Of a stretch of DNA of 64,000 bases, positions 37,276-45,644 are shown piece after piece; position 1 is the stretch's first letter; the number at the start of each line of letters is the position of its first letter. The stretch lies in the NCBI RefSeq assembly GCF_028198165.1, contig NZ_CP116339.1:2983001-3047000 (forward strand), written 5' to 3'. The stretch is from Pseudoxanthomonas sp. JBR18 (lineage in GTDB: Bacteria > Pseudomonadota > Gammaproteobacteria > Xanthomonadales > Xanthomonadaceae). The position numbers and the translations under genes are program-made. The notes under the pieces are model-generated. The model had not been told where the DNA came from and searched no databases. It saw nothing but the letters and a program-made list of their open reading frames with translations.

Positions 37276-38449
37276 CCTCGAAGCTGACGCGATCGAGCGA
37301 CCTGCGCCGCCAGTGCAGGTCGCATCGATTCCCCAGCAACGGTATCTCGTGCTGTCAGCGCACGATTACCGGACGCCGCGTCGCGCCAACATTCATTTCA
37401 TTACAGATGAACTGGCCAAGCGCGGCCCCACGCGCTTCTTTTCACTGCGCTACAGCCGTCTTTCCCGGATGAAGAAAGACATGCGCCTGCCGCTGGACGC
37501 CACCTCCAACCAGATCGTCAAGCACAAGGGCGTGGAGTGCTATCTGTGGCGGACCTTCGTCCACCCCTTCAATACGCGGCGCGCCTGGTTGCGTCCGGTT
37601 GAGAATGCGATGTTTCGCATGTATGCGTCCAACCCGCCGGCGGTGCTGGAGCAGTGGATCCGCGAAGCGGACGTCATCGTGGTCGAAAGCGGCACGGCGG
37701 TGGCGTTCATTCGCCTGGCCAAGCGACTCAATCCCGACGCACGCTTGGTCTATCGCGCCTCCGATGGCCTGAGCACCATCGAGGTCGCTGAGTTCATCTC
37801 GCGCGAATTCGATGATGTCTGCGGGATGCTGGACTCGATTGCGTTGGTCTCGCCGGTCATGGCCGATGAGATCAACAGCCAGCACAACGTCTATCACGTC
37901 GGCCACGGCGTGGATCCCAAGCTCGATGAGATGGGCGATCCGAATCCCTACGACGAGGAAGGCATCCATGCCGTGTCGGTGGGATCGATGTTGTTCGACC
38001 CGGCCTTCATCGCCCACGCCAGCCATGCGTTCCCGCAGGTGACCTTCCATGTGATCGGCTCCGGCCAGGGTCGGCACCCGGACTATGCCGATAACGTCAT
38101 CGTCTACGGCGAAATGAAGCATGCTGACGTGGTGCGCTACATGAAGCACGCGCGTTTCGGCATTGCCCCCTATGCATCGGAGCAGGTGCCGGCCTACCTG
38201 GCCGATAGCTCGATGAAGTTGCTGCAGTACGATTTCTTTGGGTTGCCTGCGGTCTGTCCGCATGCCGTGGTCGGGACCTACGCCTCCCGCTTCGGCTACA
38301 CCCCCGGTGACGAGGCCTCGATCCGAAGCGCGATCGAGTCGGCCCTCAATGCGCCGCATGTGCGCCATCGGGAATGCCTGGACTGGCCGCAGACCACCGA
38401 TCGTCTGCTGGAGCCGGAGCGCTATCCGGAGATCCGCGTCGAATCTTGA
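37262..38449 (+). CDS. gumK: GumK, UDP-GlcA beta-1,2-glucuronosyltransferase (GT70)
   Basis: Membrane-associated GT-B enzyme adding glucuronic acid to the lipid-linked trisaccharide. The product is 395 aa with a near-perfect Shine-Dalgarno AGGAGGAATT before ATG 37262. Diagnostic segments are [100 protein letters not shown] and [20 protein letters not shown], which correspond closely to Xanthomonas GumK. A further 94 bp separate it from gumL. Confidence 0.97.
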   Translation: MSVSDLEADAIERPAPPVQVASIPQQRYLVLSAHDYRTPRRANIHFITDELAKRGPTRFFSLRYSRLSRMKKDMRLPLDATSNQIVKHKGVECYLWRTFVHPFNTRRAWLRPVENAMFRMYASNPPAVLEQWIREADVIVVESGTAVAFIRLAKRLNPDARLVYRASDGLSTIEVAEFISREFDDVCGMLDSIALVSPVMADEINSQHNVYHVGHGVDPKLDEMGDPNPYDEEGIHAVSVGSMLFDPAFIAHASHAFPQVTFHVIGSGQGRHPDYADNVIVYGEMKHADVVRYMKHARFGIAPYASEQVPAYLADSSMKLLQYDFFGLPAVCPHAVVGTYASRFGYTPGDEASIRSAIESALNAPHVRHRECLDWPQTTDRLLEPERYPEIRVES

Positions 38450-38543
38450 CCATTGGCGCGTCTGCGCTGCAGGCGCAATGGACGGGCCTTGCAGGGGAGG
38501 TGGCCGGACGGTTGGAGGCGCGCCTCGCCCCTAGGAGTGTGAT

Positions 38544-39332
38544 GTGACTTTTCTTGAAAATCTTGTTGAGCGCCGCGAGCGCAAGGCGCTGTTCTGGTGG
38601 CAGCCCAAGGATGGCTCAGTCAATGTTGGCGACCATCTTTCCAAGGTGCTGGTGCAGCAGGTGCTCGCATTGCGGGACACCAACCTGTTGGCCAAGCGTC
38701 CCGGGACCCCGCGCCTGCTGTGCGTCGGTTCGGTGCTGCACTTTGCGGAGGATGGCAATGTCGTGTGGGGGAGCGGGATCAACGGCAAGATCCCGGATTC
38801 GGCGCATCGTTACAGCCAGCTCGATATTCGCGCGGTGCGCGGTCCGTTGACCCGTGAATACCTGCAGCGTCGCGGGCTGGAAGTTCCGGAGGTCTACGGC
38901 GATCCTGCGCTGCTGACCCCTCGCTTCTTCGAGAAGCGGCTGCTCATGCCCGAGACCCAGCGCCCTTACGCGATCGTGCCGCACTTCAATGAGCCCATCG
39001 AGAAGTACGCCGATTACGCGGACAAGCTGATCTCGCCCCGCATCGAGCCGGCTGCGTTCGTCCGCCAGCTGCTTGGGGCCGAGCGCATCGTGAGCAGCTC
39101 GTTGCACGGCGTGATCCTGGCCGAGGCCTACGGCATCCCGGCCGTCTATCTGGACTGGGGCAACGGCGAGGATCGGTTCAAGTATGACGATTACTACGCA
39201 GGCACCGGGCGGATGAGCTGGCGGTCGGGCAACTCGGTCGAGGAGTGCCTGGACATCGGGGGCAACGACGCGTTCGATCTGGCTCAGATCCAACAGGGTT
39301 TGATGGATGTGTTCCCGTATGACCTCTGGTAA
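38544..39332 (+). CDS. gumL: GumL, ketal pyruvate transferase
   Basis: Adds pyruvate as a 4,6-ketal to the terminal mannose. The product is 262 aa from GTG 38544, with AGGAG 7 nt upstream. Matching blocks are RKALFWWQPKDGSVNVGDHL, VWGSGINGKIPDSAHRYSQL, IRAVRGPLTREYLQRRGLEV, YAIVPHFNEPIEKYADYAD, IVSSSLHGVILAEAYGIPAV and DWGNGEDRFKYDDYYAGTGR. These correspond to Xanthomonas GumL. The end overlaps gumM by 14 bp. Confidence 0.95.
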   Translation: MTFLENLVERRERKALFWWQPKDGSVNVGDHLSKVLVQQVLALRDTNLLAKRPGTPRLLCVGSVLHFAEDGNVVWGSGINGKIPDSAHRYSQLDIRAVRGPLTREYLQRRGLEVPEVYGDPALLTPRFFEKRLLMPETQRPYAIVPHFNEPIEKYADYADKLISPRIEPAAFVRQLLGAERIVSSSLHGVILAEAYGIPAVYLDWGNGEDRFKYDDYYAGTGRMSWRSGNSVEECLDIGGNDAFDLAQIQQGLMDVFPYDLW

Positions 39333-40128
39333 CGCAGTGGCTGCCCCGGATCCGATCTCCCTGCACGCTCGGTTCGAGGGCGAATACGTGCCGCTGGGGG
39401 GCTATCCGATCCTCAGCACGGACCTGGAGACCTTCAGCCGGAGATTGCTGGAGATGCTGGAGTCGGGAGGCCGGCAGTGCGTGTTCTTTGCCAACACCAA
39501 TTTCGTGGTGGAGTGCCGCGGACTGCGCGAGGTCCTGGACGCGCCTGGGGTGACCATCGTCAACGACGGCATTGGCTTGGACCTGGCAGCGATGATGGTG
39601 CACCGCCGCCGGTTTCGGGAGAACCTCAACGGGACCGATCTGATTCCCTCGCTCTGTCAGCGCAGCCATCGCCCGCTGCGGGTCTTCCTGCTGGGTGCCA
39701 AGCCCGGCATTGCGGATGCGGCGGCCAAGACCCTGGCCGAACGCTATGGCCAGCAGGTGGTCGGCGTCTGCGATGGCTATGGCCAGATGCGGGCGCAGGG
39801 CACGCAGTTGGTGGATACCATCAACCAGGCACGCCCGGACATGCTGTTGGTGGCCCTGGGCAATCCACTGCAGGAGCGCTGGATCCTTGAGCATCGCGCC
39901 TCGCTGGACGTGCCGCTCGCCTTTGGTGTGGGGGCGCTCCTGGACTTTCTGTCCGGCAACGCCAGGCGCGCGCCGGCTTGGGTGCAGCGGATCCACATGG
40001 AGTGGGCCTTCCGCCTGTTGCATGAGCCGCGCCGCCTGCTCAAGCGTTACAGCATCGACTTGTTTACGTTCTTCGGCGTGTGTCTGCGCGCGCAGCGTCG
40101 GGCTGTTCAGGCCGAGCGTGCGGGCTGA
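39319..40128 (+). CDS. gumM: GumM, beta-1,4-glucosyltransferase (GT26, WecG/TagA/CpsF)
   Basis: Adds the second glucose, forming cellobiose-PP-lipid. The product is 269 aa from ATG 39319, inside the gumL end. The WecG/TagA/CpsF fold is shown by CVFFANTNFVVECRG, VTIVNDGIGLDLAAMMVHRR, NLNGTDLIPSLCQR, RVFLLGAKPGIADAAA, MLLVALGNPLQERWILEHRA and FGVGALLDFLSGNARRAPAW. It is the last of the glycosyltransferases in the cluster. In Xanthomonas gumN follows directly; here a 409-bp gap and a cupin gene intervene. Confidence 0.95.
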   Translation: MTSGNAVAAPDPISLHARFEGEYVPLGGYPILSTDLETFSRRLLEMLESGGRQCVFFANTNFVVECRGLREVLDAPGVTIVNDGIGLDLAAMMVHRRRFRENLNGTDLIPSLCQRSHRPLRVFLLGAKPGIADAAAKTLAERYGQQVVGVCDGYGQMRAQGTQLVDTINQARPDMLLVALGNPLQERWILEHRASLDVPLAFGVGALLDFLSGNARRAPAWVQRIHMEWAFRLLHEPRRLLKRYSIDLFTFFGVCLRAQRRAVQAERAG

Positions 40129-40537
40129 CGTGGTCCGCTCGGTCAGGCCCTGTCTGCCGGTGGGCACGGTCTAAACGGTCTCACGACAGAGCGCCCACGA
40201 CGGCGCCATGCCCATTACGGCGCGCATGATTGCCGCTGTAAGGGTTGGCGCTCGAAGGACGGGGTTCCCCGAAGGGCCACTGTCGGCCTCTGAAAAGTGG
40301 CGCTACCGGCAGGACGAGCGATCCAATCAGCCGTGGGACGTCGGCGAGTTGGCCCCCAAGGGCGAGACAGTCCTTGGAGTCGGTCAGGCTCGAAGGCAGT
40401 CTGAAGGTCGGGTCCATCTGTGCTGCCTTGAGCGAGATCGACAAGCCTCCTCCTGCAGCGCAGAGAACCACGCCTCTGCTTTCGGTGCGAGTGCGGCACG
40501 CCTGCGGCACGTGCGACCTGCTTGCTACGATGGCGCC
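40129..40537. other. Intergenic region after gumM without a recognised gene
   Basis: A gap of 409 bp. Open frames exist on both strands (for example 40245-40541 plus, and a long minus-strand frame ending at 40181), but none shows family features or a ribosome-binding site. The right end carries TACGAT at 40526-40531, a -10-like element only 7 bp before the cupin ATG, which would give an almost leaderless mRNA. No clear intrinsic terminator for the gum operon was seen. Confidence 0.4.
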
Positions 40538-41014
40538 ATGACAGGTGAGGCCGATCAACGCATCCACACATTGCAACTGGCGCCGCATCCGGAAGGCGGG
40601 CACTACCGGCGCGTACACGCGTCCGAACGCGTCGTGGCCGCGCCAGGAGGCCCGCTTCGGCCGGCGATGACCGCCATCACTTTCCTGCTCAAGCAGGGCG
40701 AGCGCAGCCGGTGGCACCGGGTGGATGCAGATGAGCTGTGGCACTGGCAGGCCGGCGGCGCGCTCTGCCTGCAGCAGTTCGACGTGGTCGATGGGACCTT
40801 GCGAACGGTGGAGCTGGGGCCCGCATCTGAGGGCCATGTCGCCATGGCGGTCGTGCCTGCCGGGCAATGGCAGCGCGCCTGGACGTCCTCCGCGTTCGCC
40901 CAGGTCGGCTGTGTCGTGGCACCAGGCTTCACCTGGGAGGGATTTGCCCTGCTGGAGCAGGCGCCGGAGGTGGGGGTGCGATTGCAGGCGCTTGGCGTCG
41001 GCGAGGACGCCTGA
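40538..41014 (+). CDS. Cupin-domain protein (DUF985)
   Basis: A 158-aa protein. HTLQLAPHPEGGHYRRVHAS followed by AITFLLKQGERSRWHRVDAD and ELWHWQAGGALCLQ is the DUF985 cupin core (PHPEGG..R, W-H-R-x-D/E, E-x-W-H). VPAGQWQRAW and GCVVAPGFTWEGFALLE complete the barrel. Cupins of this type lack an assigned reaction. The gene lies between gumM and gumN and 13 bp before gumN, so it is probably co-transcribed with gumN. A role in the polysaccharide pathway is not implied by the sequence. Confidence 0.85.
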   Translation: MTGEADQRIHTLQLAPHPEGGHYRRVHASERVVAAPGGPLRPAMTAITFLLKQGERSRWHRVDADELWHWQAGGALCLQQFDVVDGTLRTVELGPASEGHVAMAVVPAGQWQRAWTSSAFAQVGCVVAPGFTWEGFALLEQAPEVGVRLQALGVGEDA

Positions 41015-41027
41015 GCCGGGGATTTCA

Positions 41028-42074
41028 ATGGGGGACGTGATGCGTCGATGGCTGCTGCTGGTGGGATTGGTGGGCTGCGCACTGGCAACGGTGGCTCGCG
41101 CGCAACAGGTACCGGCCACCGCTTCGCCGACGCAGGCGGAGCCTGTGCCCATTACCGACATGGCGCCGATGATCGTGTCGGGGGTGCAACCCGGGCCGGG
41201 CCTGTGGAAAGTGACAGCACCCGATGGCCATGTGCTGTGGGTCCTGGGCACGCTGACGCCGCTGCCCAAACGCATGGACTGGCAATCGCATGAGGTCGAA
41301 GCGGCCATCGACCAGTCGCAGGAGTTACTGCTCCCGCCGACCATGTCGCTGGACACCGGCCGGGGCATGTTCCGCAATCTGTTTCTGCTGCCGGCGCTGT
41401 TCAAGGCGATCAAAAATCCCGATGGCAAACAGCTGCAGGACGTGGTGCCGGCCAGTGAATATGCGCGGTGGCGTGTCCTCAAGGCGCGTTACATGGGCGG
41501 CGATCAGAGCGTCGAGCGGCGGCGTCCGATCTTCGCCGCGCTCGAGCTCTACAAGGATGCGATGCGTCGCTCGGGCTTGAGCACCGACAACGTCGTGGCC
41601 GACCGCGTGGAAAAGCTCGCCAAGCGCGCGGATTTGAAAATCACCCCGGTGGTGAGCACGGTCAAGCTGGAGGACCCGAAGGCGGCCATCAAGGAGTTCC
41701 AGCGCACCGGCCTGGAGGATCGGACCTGCTTTGCCAGGACGCTGGATGTCCTGGAGCATGAAATCGATGCGATGCGTCTGCAGGCCAATGCATGGGCGAT
41801 GGGGGATGTGGAGGCATTGCGCGTGGCGCCGCAGGCCAGCCAGTACGCCGTGTGTCAGACGGCCATCGGCGAAAGCGCCATCGCCCGCAAACTGGGTCTC
41901 AATGACCTGCGTGAGCGCTCGCTCCAGCTCTGGCTGGAAAAGGCCGAGTCCGCGCTGGCCCACAACTCCAGCACGATCGCCTTGCTGCCCATGGGCCTGG
42001 TGCTGCGCAAGGGCAATCTGATGGACGCGCTGCGCGCCAAGGGCTACACCGTGCAAGCGCCCGGCGAGTACTGA
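41028..42074 (+). CDS. gumN: GumN, TraB/GumN family protein
   Basis: A 348-aa exported protein with a signal peptide (MRRWLLLVGLVGCALATVAR, cleavage near ARA-QQ). The TraB/GumN domain contains GPGLWKVTAPDGHVLWVLGT, the family's L-W-x-(6)-H-x-L-x-G-T motif, and the C-terminal NSSTIALLPMGLVLRKGNLM, where most members have S-x-F-A-V-G-A-x-H-L. The His of the final motif is not obvious. ATG 41028 or 41040 may be the start. GumN is not required for xanthan assembly and its reaction is unknown. The 3' end overlaps the convergent hydrolase gene by 31 bp. Confidence 0.85.
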   Translation: MGDVMRRWLLLVGLVGCALATVARAQQVPATASPTQAEPVPITDMAPMIVSGVQPGPGLWKVTAPDGHVLWVLGTLTPLPKRMDWQSHEVEAAIDQSQELLLPPTMSLDTGRGMFRNLFLLPALFKAIKNPDGKQLQDVVPASEYARWRVLKARYMGGDQSVERRRPIFAALELYKDAMRRSGLSTDNVVADRVEKLAKRADLKITPVVSTVKLEDPKAAIKEFQRTGLEDRTCFARTLDVLEHEIDAMRLQANAWAMGDVEALRVAPQASQYAVCQTAIGESAIARKLGLNDLRERSLQLWLEKAESALAHNSSTIALLPMGLVLRKGNLMDALRAKGYTVQAPGEY

Positions 42075-42685
42075 GGCCAGCCAGATCCGCCGTGCGGACC
42101 GCGCAGCTGGTCGAGCAGCGACTTCGCCGCGGGAAGTTCCAGCACGCCCTCGCTGCCCAGGAAGTGCCCACCGTTTGGTAATACGGTGATCGGGGCGTCC
42201 AGGCGCTCGGCCAGCGCGACGCTCAGGGAGGCGGGTACGATGGCGTCATCCGCTGCGGCCAGGAGGGCACGCCTTGGTGCCAAGGTCTGCAGACGGGCGT
42301 AATCCAGGGAAATGTTGATAAGGGCATCGAGTTGGGGGAGGCCCGGCAGTGCGGTATCGAAGCCGGATACCAGCAGCAGGGCACCAAGGGGGGCTTCGGT
42401 CGGCTGGTGCTGGAGGTGACGTAGCAGCGCGATGCCTCCCAGGCTATGCGCGATCAGCAGGGTGTTCGGGCCGAGAGGCGGCAACGCTTGTTGGAGGTAG
42501 GCGTCCCAGCGGGCAGGCTCCGGTGCAGCAGGTTCGGGTGGCGACAGCACGATGACCTGGGCGCCTTGCGCCTGCAGGGCGTCGCGCAGCCACGGGAACC
42601 AGTGGTCGCCGGGCGAGGCGAGATAACCATGCAGGATGAAGACCTGCGCGCCGGCATACGGAAGCGTGGAGGAGGCGGTCATCAT
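42044..42685 (-). CDS. RBBP9/YdeN-type alpha/beta hydrolase
   Basis: A 213-aa serine hydrolase. QVFILHGYLASPGDHWFPWL (HGY oxyanion region), NTLLIAHSLGGIALLRHL (nucleophile elbow with AHSLG instead of the usual GxSxG first Gly), ADDAIVPASLS (Asp of the triad) and NGGHFLGSEG (His) give a complete triad in family order. Substrate unknown. Convergent overlap with gumN at the 3' end and 74 bp upstream of the dxs end. Confidence 0.88.
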   Translation of the reverse strand: MMTASSTLPYAGAQVFILHGYLASPGDHWFPWLRDALQAQGAQVIVLSPPEPAAPEPARWDAYLQQALPPLGPNTLLIAHSLGGIALLRHLQHQPTEAPLGALLLVSGFDTALPGLPQLDALINISLDYARLQTLAPRRALLAAADDAIVPASLSVALAERLDAPITVLPNGGHFLGSEGVLELPAAKSLLDQLRGPHGGSGWPQYSPGACTV

Positions 42686-42759
42686 GATGAGCTCCGATGC
42701 GGGGAGCGCATGACCTTACCCGCGCGACGACTTCCCAGAAGCCGGGTTGTCGAAACGGA

Positions 42760-44676
42760 TCATCTTGCCGCCGACAGGGGCGCGGCCTGACCTGACTGCA
42801 ACTGCGGCCAGCGCTTCAGGACCGCGCTGCGGACGCCGCTTGCGTCGAGCCCGGCTTCCGCCAGCAGCTGCTCGCGGCTGGCGTGATGCTGAAACGCATC
42901 GGGCAGGCCCAGGTGCAGGATCGGTACGGCCAGGGCCTCGGCATTGAGCAACTCGGCCACGCCCGAACCGGCGCCACCGGCCACCACGTTGTCTTCCAGC
43001 GTCACCAGGCCGTCGTGACCGCGGGCCAGCTCAAGCACCAAGGCGCGGTCCAGCGGCTTGATGAAACGCATGTTGACCACCGTCAGGCCCAGTTCGCGGC
43101 CGACCTGCTCGGCGGCGGGCACGGTGGCGCCGAACGCCAGCAACGCCACCTGCCGCCCACGATGCCGGACCTGCGCCTTGCCCAGCGGCAAGGTGTCCAG
43201 GCTCGCCTCGATGCTGACGCCAGGACCGCTGCCGCGCGGGTAGCGCACCGCTGCCGGGCCCTGGTGCCTGAAACCGGTGGACAACATCTGGCGGCATTCG
43301 TTCTCGTCGGCGGGGGCCATCACCACCATGTTGGGCACGCAGCGCAGGAAGCTCAGGTCCAGGTTGCCGGCATGCGTGGCGCCGTCCGGACCGACCACGC
43401 CGCCGCGATCGATCGCGAACAGCACGTCCAGGTCCTGGATGGCCACGTCATGCACCAACTGGTCGTAGGCGCGCTGCAGGAACGTGGAGTAGATGGCCAC
43501 CACCGGTTTGGCGCCGTCACAGGCCATGCCCGCCGCCAGCGTGACCGCGTGCTGCTCGGCAATCGCCACGTCGAAGTAGCGGTTCGGGAACTCCTTGGAA
43601 AAGCGCACCAGGCCCGAGCCCTCGCGCATCGCCGGGGTGATGCCCATCATGAGCGGGTCCGCGGCGGCCATGTCGCACAGCCAGTCGCTGAAGACGTCGG
43701 TATAAGTGGGCTTCCTGGTCCCGCCGGCGGCCTTGGGCACCAGGCCCTTGTCCGGGTCGAACGGCCCCACGGCGTGGTAGCCGATCTGGTCGCCTTCGGC
43801 CAGTTCGTACCCTTTGCCCTTGGTGGTGATGACGTGCAGCAGCTGCGGGCCCTTGAGGCCCTTGAGGGTCTTCAGGGCGCTGACCAGCGCCGGTACGTCG
43901 TGGCCGTCGATCGGGCCGGTGTAATGAAAGCCCATCTGCTCGAACAGCGTGGATGGCACGAACATGCCCTTCCAGTGCTCTTCCCAACGCCGCATGAAGC
44001 GCGCCGGCGGCTTGCGCTTGTCGCCGAGCAGCTTCTTGCCGCCTTCGCGCAAGGCGTTCAGGGTCCGGGACGAACTCATCCGGCCCAGCAGCTGGGTCAG
44101 CGCGCCGACGTTTTCGGAGATGGACATCTGGTTGTCGTTGAGCACCACGAGGATGTCCGGATCCTGCTCCATGCCACCGGCATGGTTGAGCGCCTCGAAG
44201 GCCATGCCCGCGGTCATCGCGCCGTCGCCGATCACCGCCACGGTCCGGCGGCCATTGCCCATGTGCGCGTTGGCGATGGACATGCCCAGCGCCGCGGAGA
44301 TCGAGGTGGAGGAATGGCCGACCCCAAAGGTGTCGTACTCGGATTCCTCGCGCTTGGGAAACGGCGCCACGCCATCTGCCTGCTTGACCGTATGGATCGC
44401 ATCGCGGCGCCCGGTGAGGATCTTGTGCGGATAGGTCTGGTGGCCGACGTCCCATACCAGGCGATCGTGCGGGGTGTCGTAGAGATAGTGCAGGGCCACG
44501 GTCAGCTCGATCACGCCGAGCCCCGCCGCGAAATGGCCGCCGCTCTTGCCGACCGATTCGATCAGGTAGGCGCGCAGCTCGTCAGCGATGGCGGTGAGCT
44601 CTGCCTCGTCGAAACCGCGCAGGTCTGCCGGGGTTTCGATACGGGAAAGGCGGGGATAGCGGATGGCGTCGATCAT
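42760..44676 (-). CDS. dxs: 1-deoxy-D-xylulose-5-phosphate synthase
   Basis: First enzyme of the MEP isoprenoid pathway: pyruvate + glyceraldehyde-3-phosphate to DXP, TPP-dependent. This feeds undecaprenyl and ubiquinone synthesis. The product is 638 aa from ATG 44676; a GTG four codons upstream is less likely. Key motifs are [38 protein letters not shown] (TPP-binding GDG..N), [16 protein letters not shown], and the transketolase pyrimidine domain [20 protein letters not shown] with [15 protein letters not shown]. The C-terminal transketolase_C domain is complete. Confidence 0.97.
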   Translation of the reverse strand: MIDAIRYPRLSRIETPADLRGFDEAELTAIADELRAYLIESVGKSGGHFAAGLGVIELTVALHYLYDTPHDRLVWDVGHQTYPHKILTGRRDAIHTVKQADGVAPFPKREESEYDTFGVGHSSTSISAALGMSIANAHMGNGRRTVAVIGDGAMTAGMAFEALNHAGGMEQDPDILVVLNDNQMSISENVGALTQLLGRMSSSRTLNALREGGKKLLGDKRKPPARFMRRWEEHWKGMFVPSTLFEQMGFHYTGPIDGHDVPALVSALKTLKGLKGPQLLHVITTKGKGYELAEGDQIGYHAVGPFDPDKGLVPKAAGGTRKPTYTDVFSDWLCDMAAADPLMMGITPAMREGSGLVRFSKEFPNRYFDVAIAEQHAVTLAAGMACDGAKPVVAIYSTFLQRAYDQLVHDVAIQDLDVLFAIDRGGVVGPDGATHAGNLDLSFLRCVPNMVVMAPADENECRQMLSTGFRHQGPAAVRYPRGSGPGVSIEASLDTLPLGKAQVRHRGRQVALLAFGATVPAAEQVGRELGLTVVNMRFIKPLDRALVLELARGHDGLVTLEDNVVAGGAGSGVAELLNAEALAVPILHLGLPDAFQHHASREQLLAEAGLDASGVRSAVLKRWPQLQSGQAAPLSAAR

Positions 44677-44814
44677 CGTGGCTGCCACAGATACAGCTGC
44701 GTATTTTCCCCCCCAGGGGAAGGAGGGGCAAGCAAGGGGTTCAGTCTGCGATCACCTGACCGGTCGGCGCGTGAAACGCGCGGTCGAGCGCGTTGCGTTG
44801 AACCGGCACGAGAA

Positions 44815-45492
44815 TCAGGCCGATAGGCGCGAGCGCTTGGGCAGATGGGTCTTCAGGAAGGCCATCTGGTCGGCCAGAATGTTGCGGTTGGAGAGGATCA
44901 GGTGCTCGATCCAGCTGGGCCGGTAGGGCACGGCCAACAGCGGCATGTTGGCCTGCTGCGGCGTGCGGTTGGCCTTACGCGAATTGCAGTGAAAACAGGC
45001 GCTGACCACGTTTTCCCAGACATCACGGCCACCCTTGGAGACCGGCAGCACATGGTCGCGGGTGAGCAGTTGCCGCGAATAGGACTGTCCGCAGTACAGG
45101 CATAGATGGTCGTCGCGGGCGAACAGGGCCTGATTGGTCAGCGCCGGGGTGGGCGACAGGCCGGCGGCGCGGGCATGTCCGCGCGAGGCGACGATGGGGT
45201 GCAGGTCGATGAAGCTCTGCTGGCCTGTGAGCCGGTTCATGCCGCCGCGGACGGTCATGCAGGGGTCGCCCAGCGTCCAGGCGACCGCGTCGCGCGCGTA
45301 AAGGCAGGTCGCATCCTGCCAATTGATCCAGTTCAGCACTCGACCGTGGGCATCCAATGACAGGAAGCGCACGCCAGAGGATCGGATCAGAGGGGAGAGT
45401 GCGGCGACGACTGCGCCGTCCGACGTGGCGCCATCGATCAGGGCCGGGTTGCCGGAGTCATCCGAATGAAGCTGAGCGGTGTCTGCTTCCAT
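44815..45492 (-). CDS. HNH endonuclease family protein
   Basis: A 225-aa protein with an HNH/zinc-finger core at about residues 130-180: LCLYCGQSYSRQLLTRDHVL (C-x-x-C then D-H), then SKGGRDVWENVVSACFHCNS (N and C-x-x-C) and KANRTPQQA. The N-terminal 120 residues lack a recognised domain but contain a conserved-looking WINWQDATCLYARDAVAW. Stand-alone proteins of this type are widespread chromosomal genes in proteobacteria and need not be mobile. It sits after the acyl-CoA dehydrogenase gene with a 152-bp gap that contains a long inverted repeat. Confidence 0.85.
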   Translation of the reverse strand: MEADTAQLHSDDSGNPALIDGATSDGAVVAALSPLIRSSGVRFLSLDAHGRVLNWINWQDATCLYARDAVAWTLGDPCMTVRGGMNRLTGQQSFIDLHPIVASRGHARAAGLSPTPALTNQALFARDDHLCLYCGQSYSRQLLTRDHVLPVSKGGRDVWENVVSACFHCNSRKANRTPQQANMPLLAVPYRPSWIEHLILSNRNILADQMAFLKTHLPKRSRLSA

Positions 45493-45602
45493 CGGGAAAA
45501 CAGCTTATACCTGATGGATGACGAATTGTGTACCGCGTTGCGCATTGCATCGTCCTCATGGCCTCCCAGCGGACCGCCGCGAACGCAAAGGGATGCCCTG
45601 AG

Positions 45603-45634
45603 GCGGGTCCACCGCGCTTGCGCGGTGGACCCGC
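45603..45634. repeat. Perfect 15-bp inverted repeat downstream of the acyl-CoA dehydrogenase gene
   Basis: GCGGGTCCACCGCGC, a TT centre, then the exact reverse complement. It starts 10 bp after the dehydrogenase stop on the minus strand. There is no T tract on that side, so it is either a terminator of unusual form or an mRNA-stabilising hairpin. Confidence 0.8.
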
Positions 45635-45644
45635 GATGCGGCAC

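Noticed and set aside
42883..44826. 647-codon open frame antisense to dxs
   Set aside because: Shadow of dxs, whose TPP motifs are complete; antisense product has no recognisable family.
44815..45492. HNH gene as part of a mobile intron or defence system
   Set aside because: No intron, restriction or defence partner nearby; neighbours are dxs and an acyl-CoA dehydrogenase, and such HNH proteins are common chromosomal genes.
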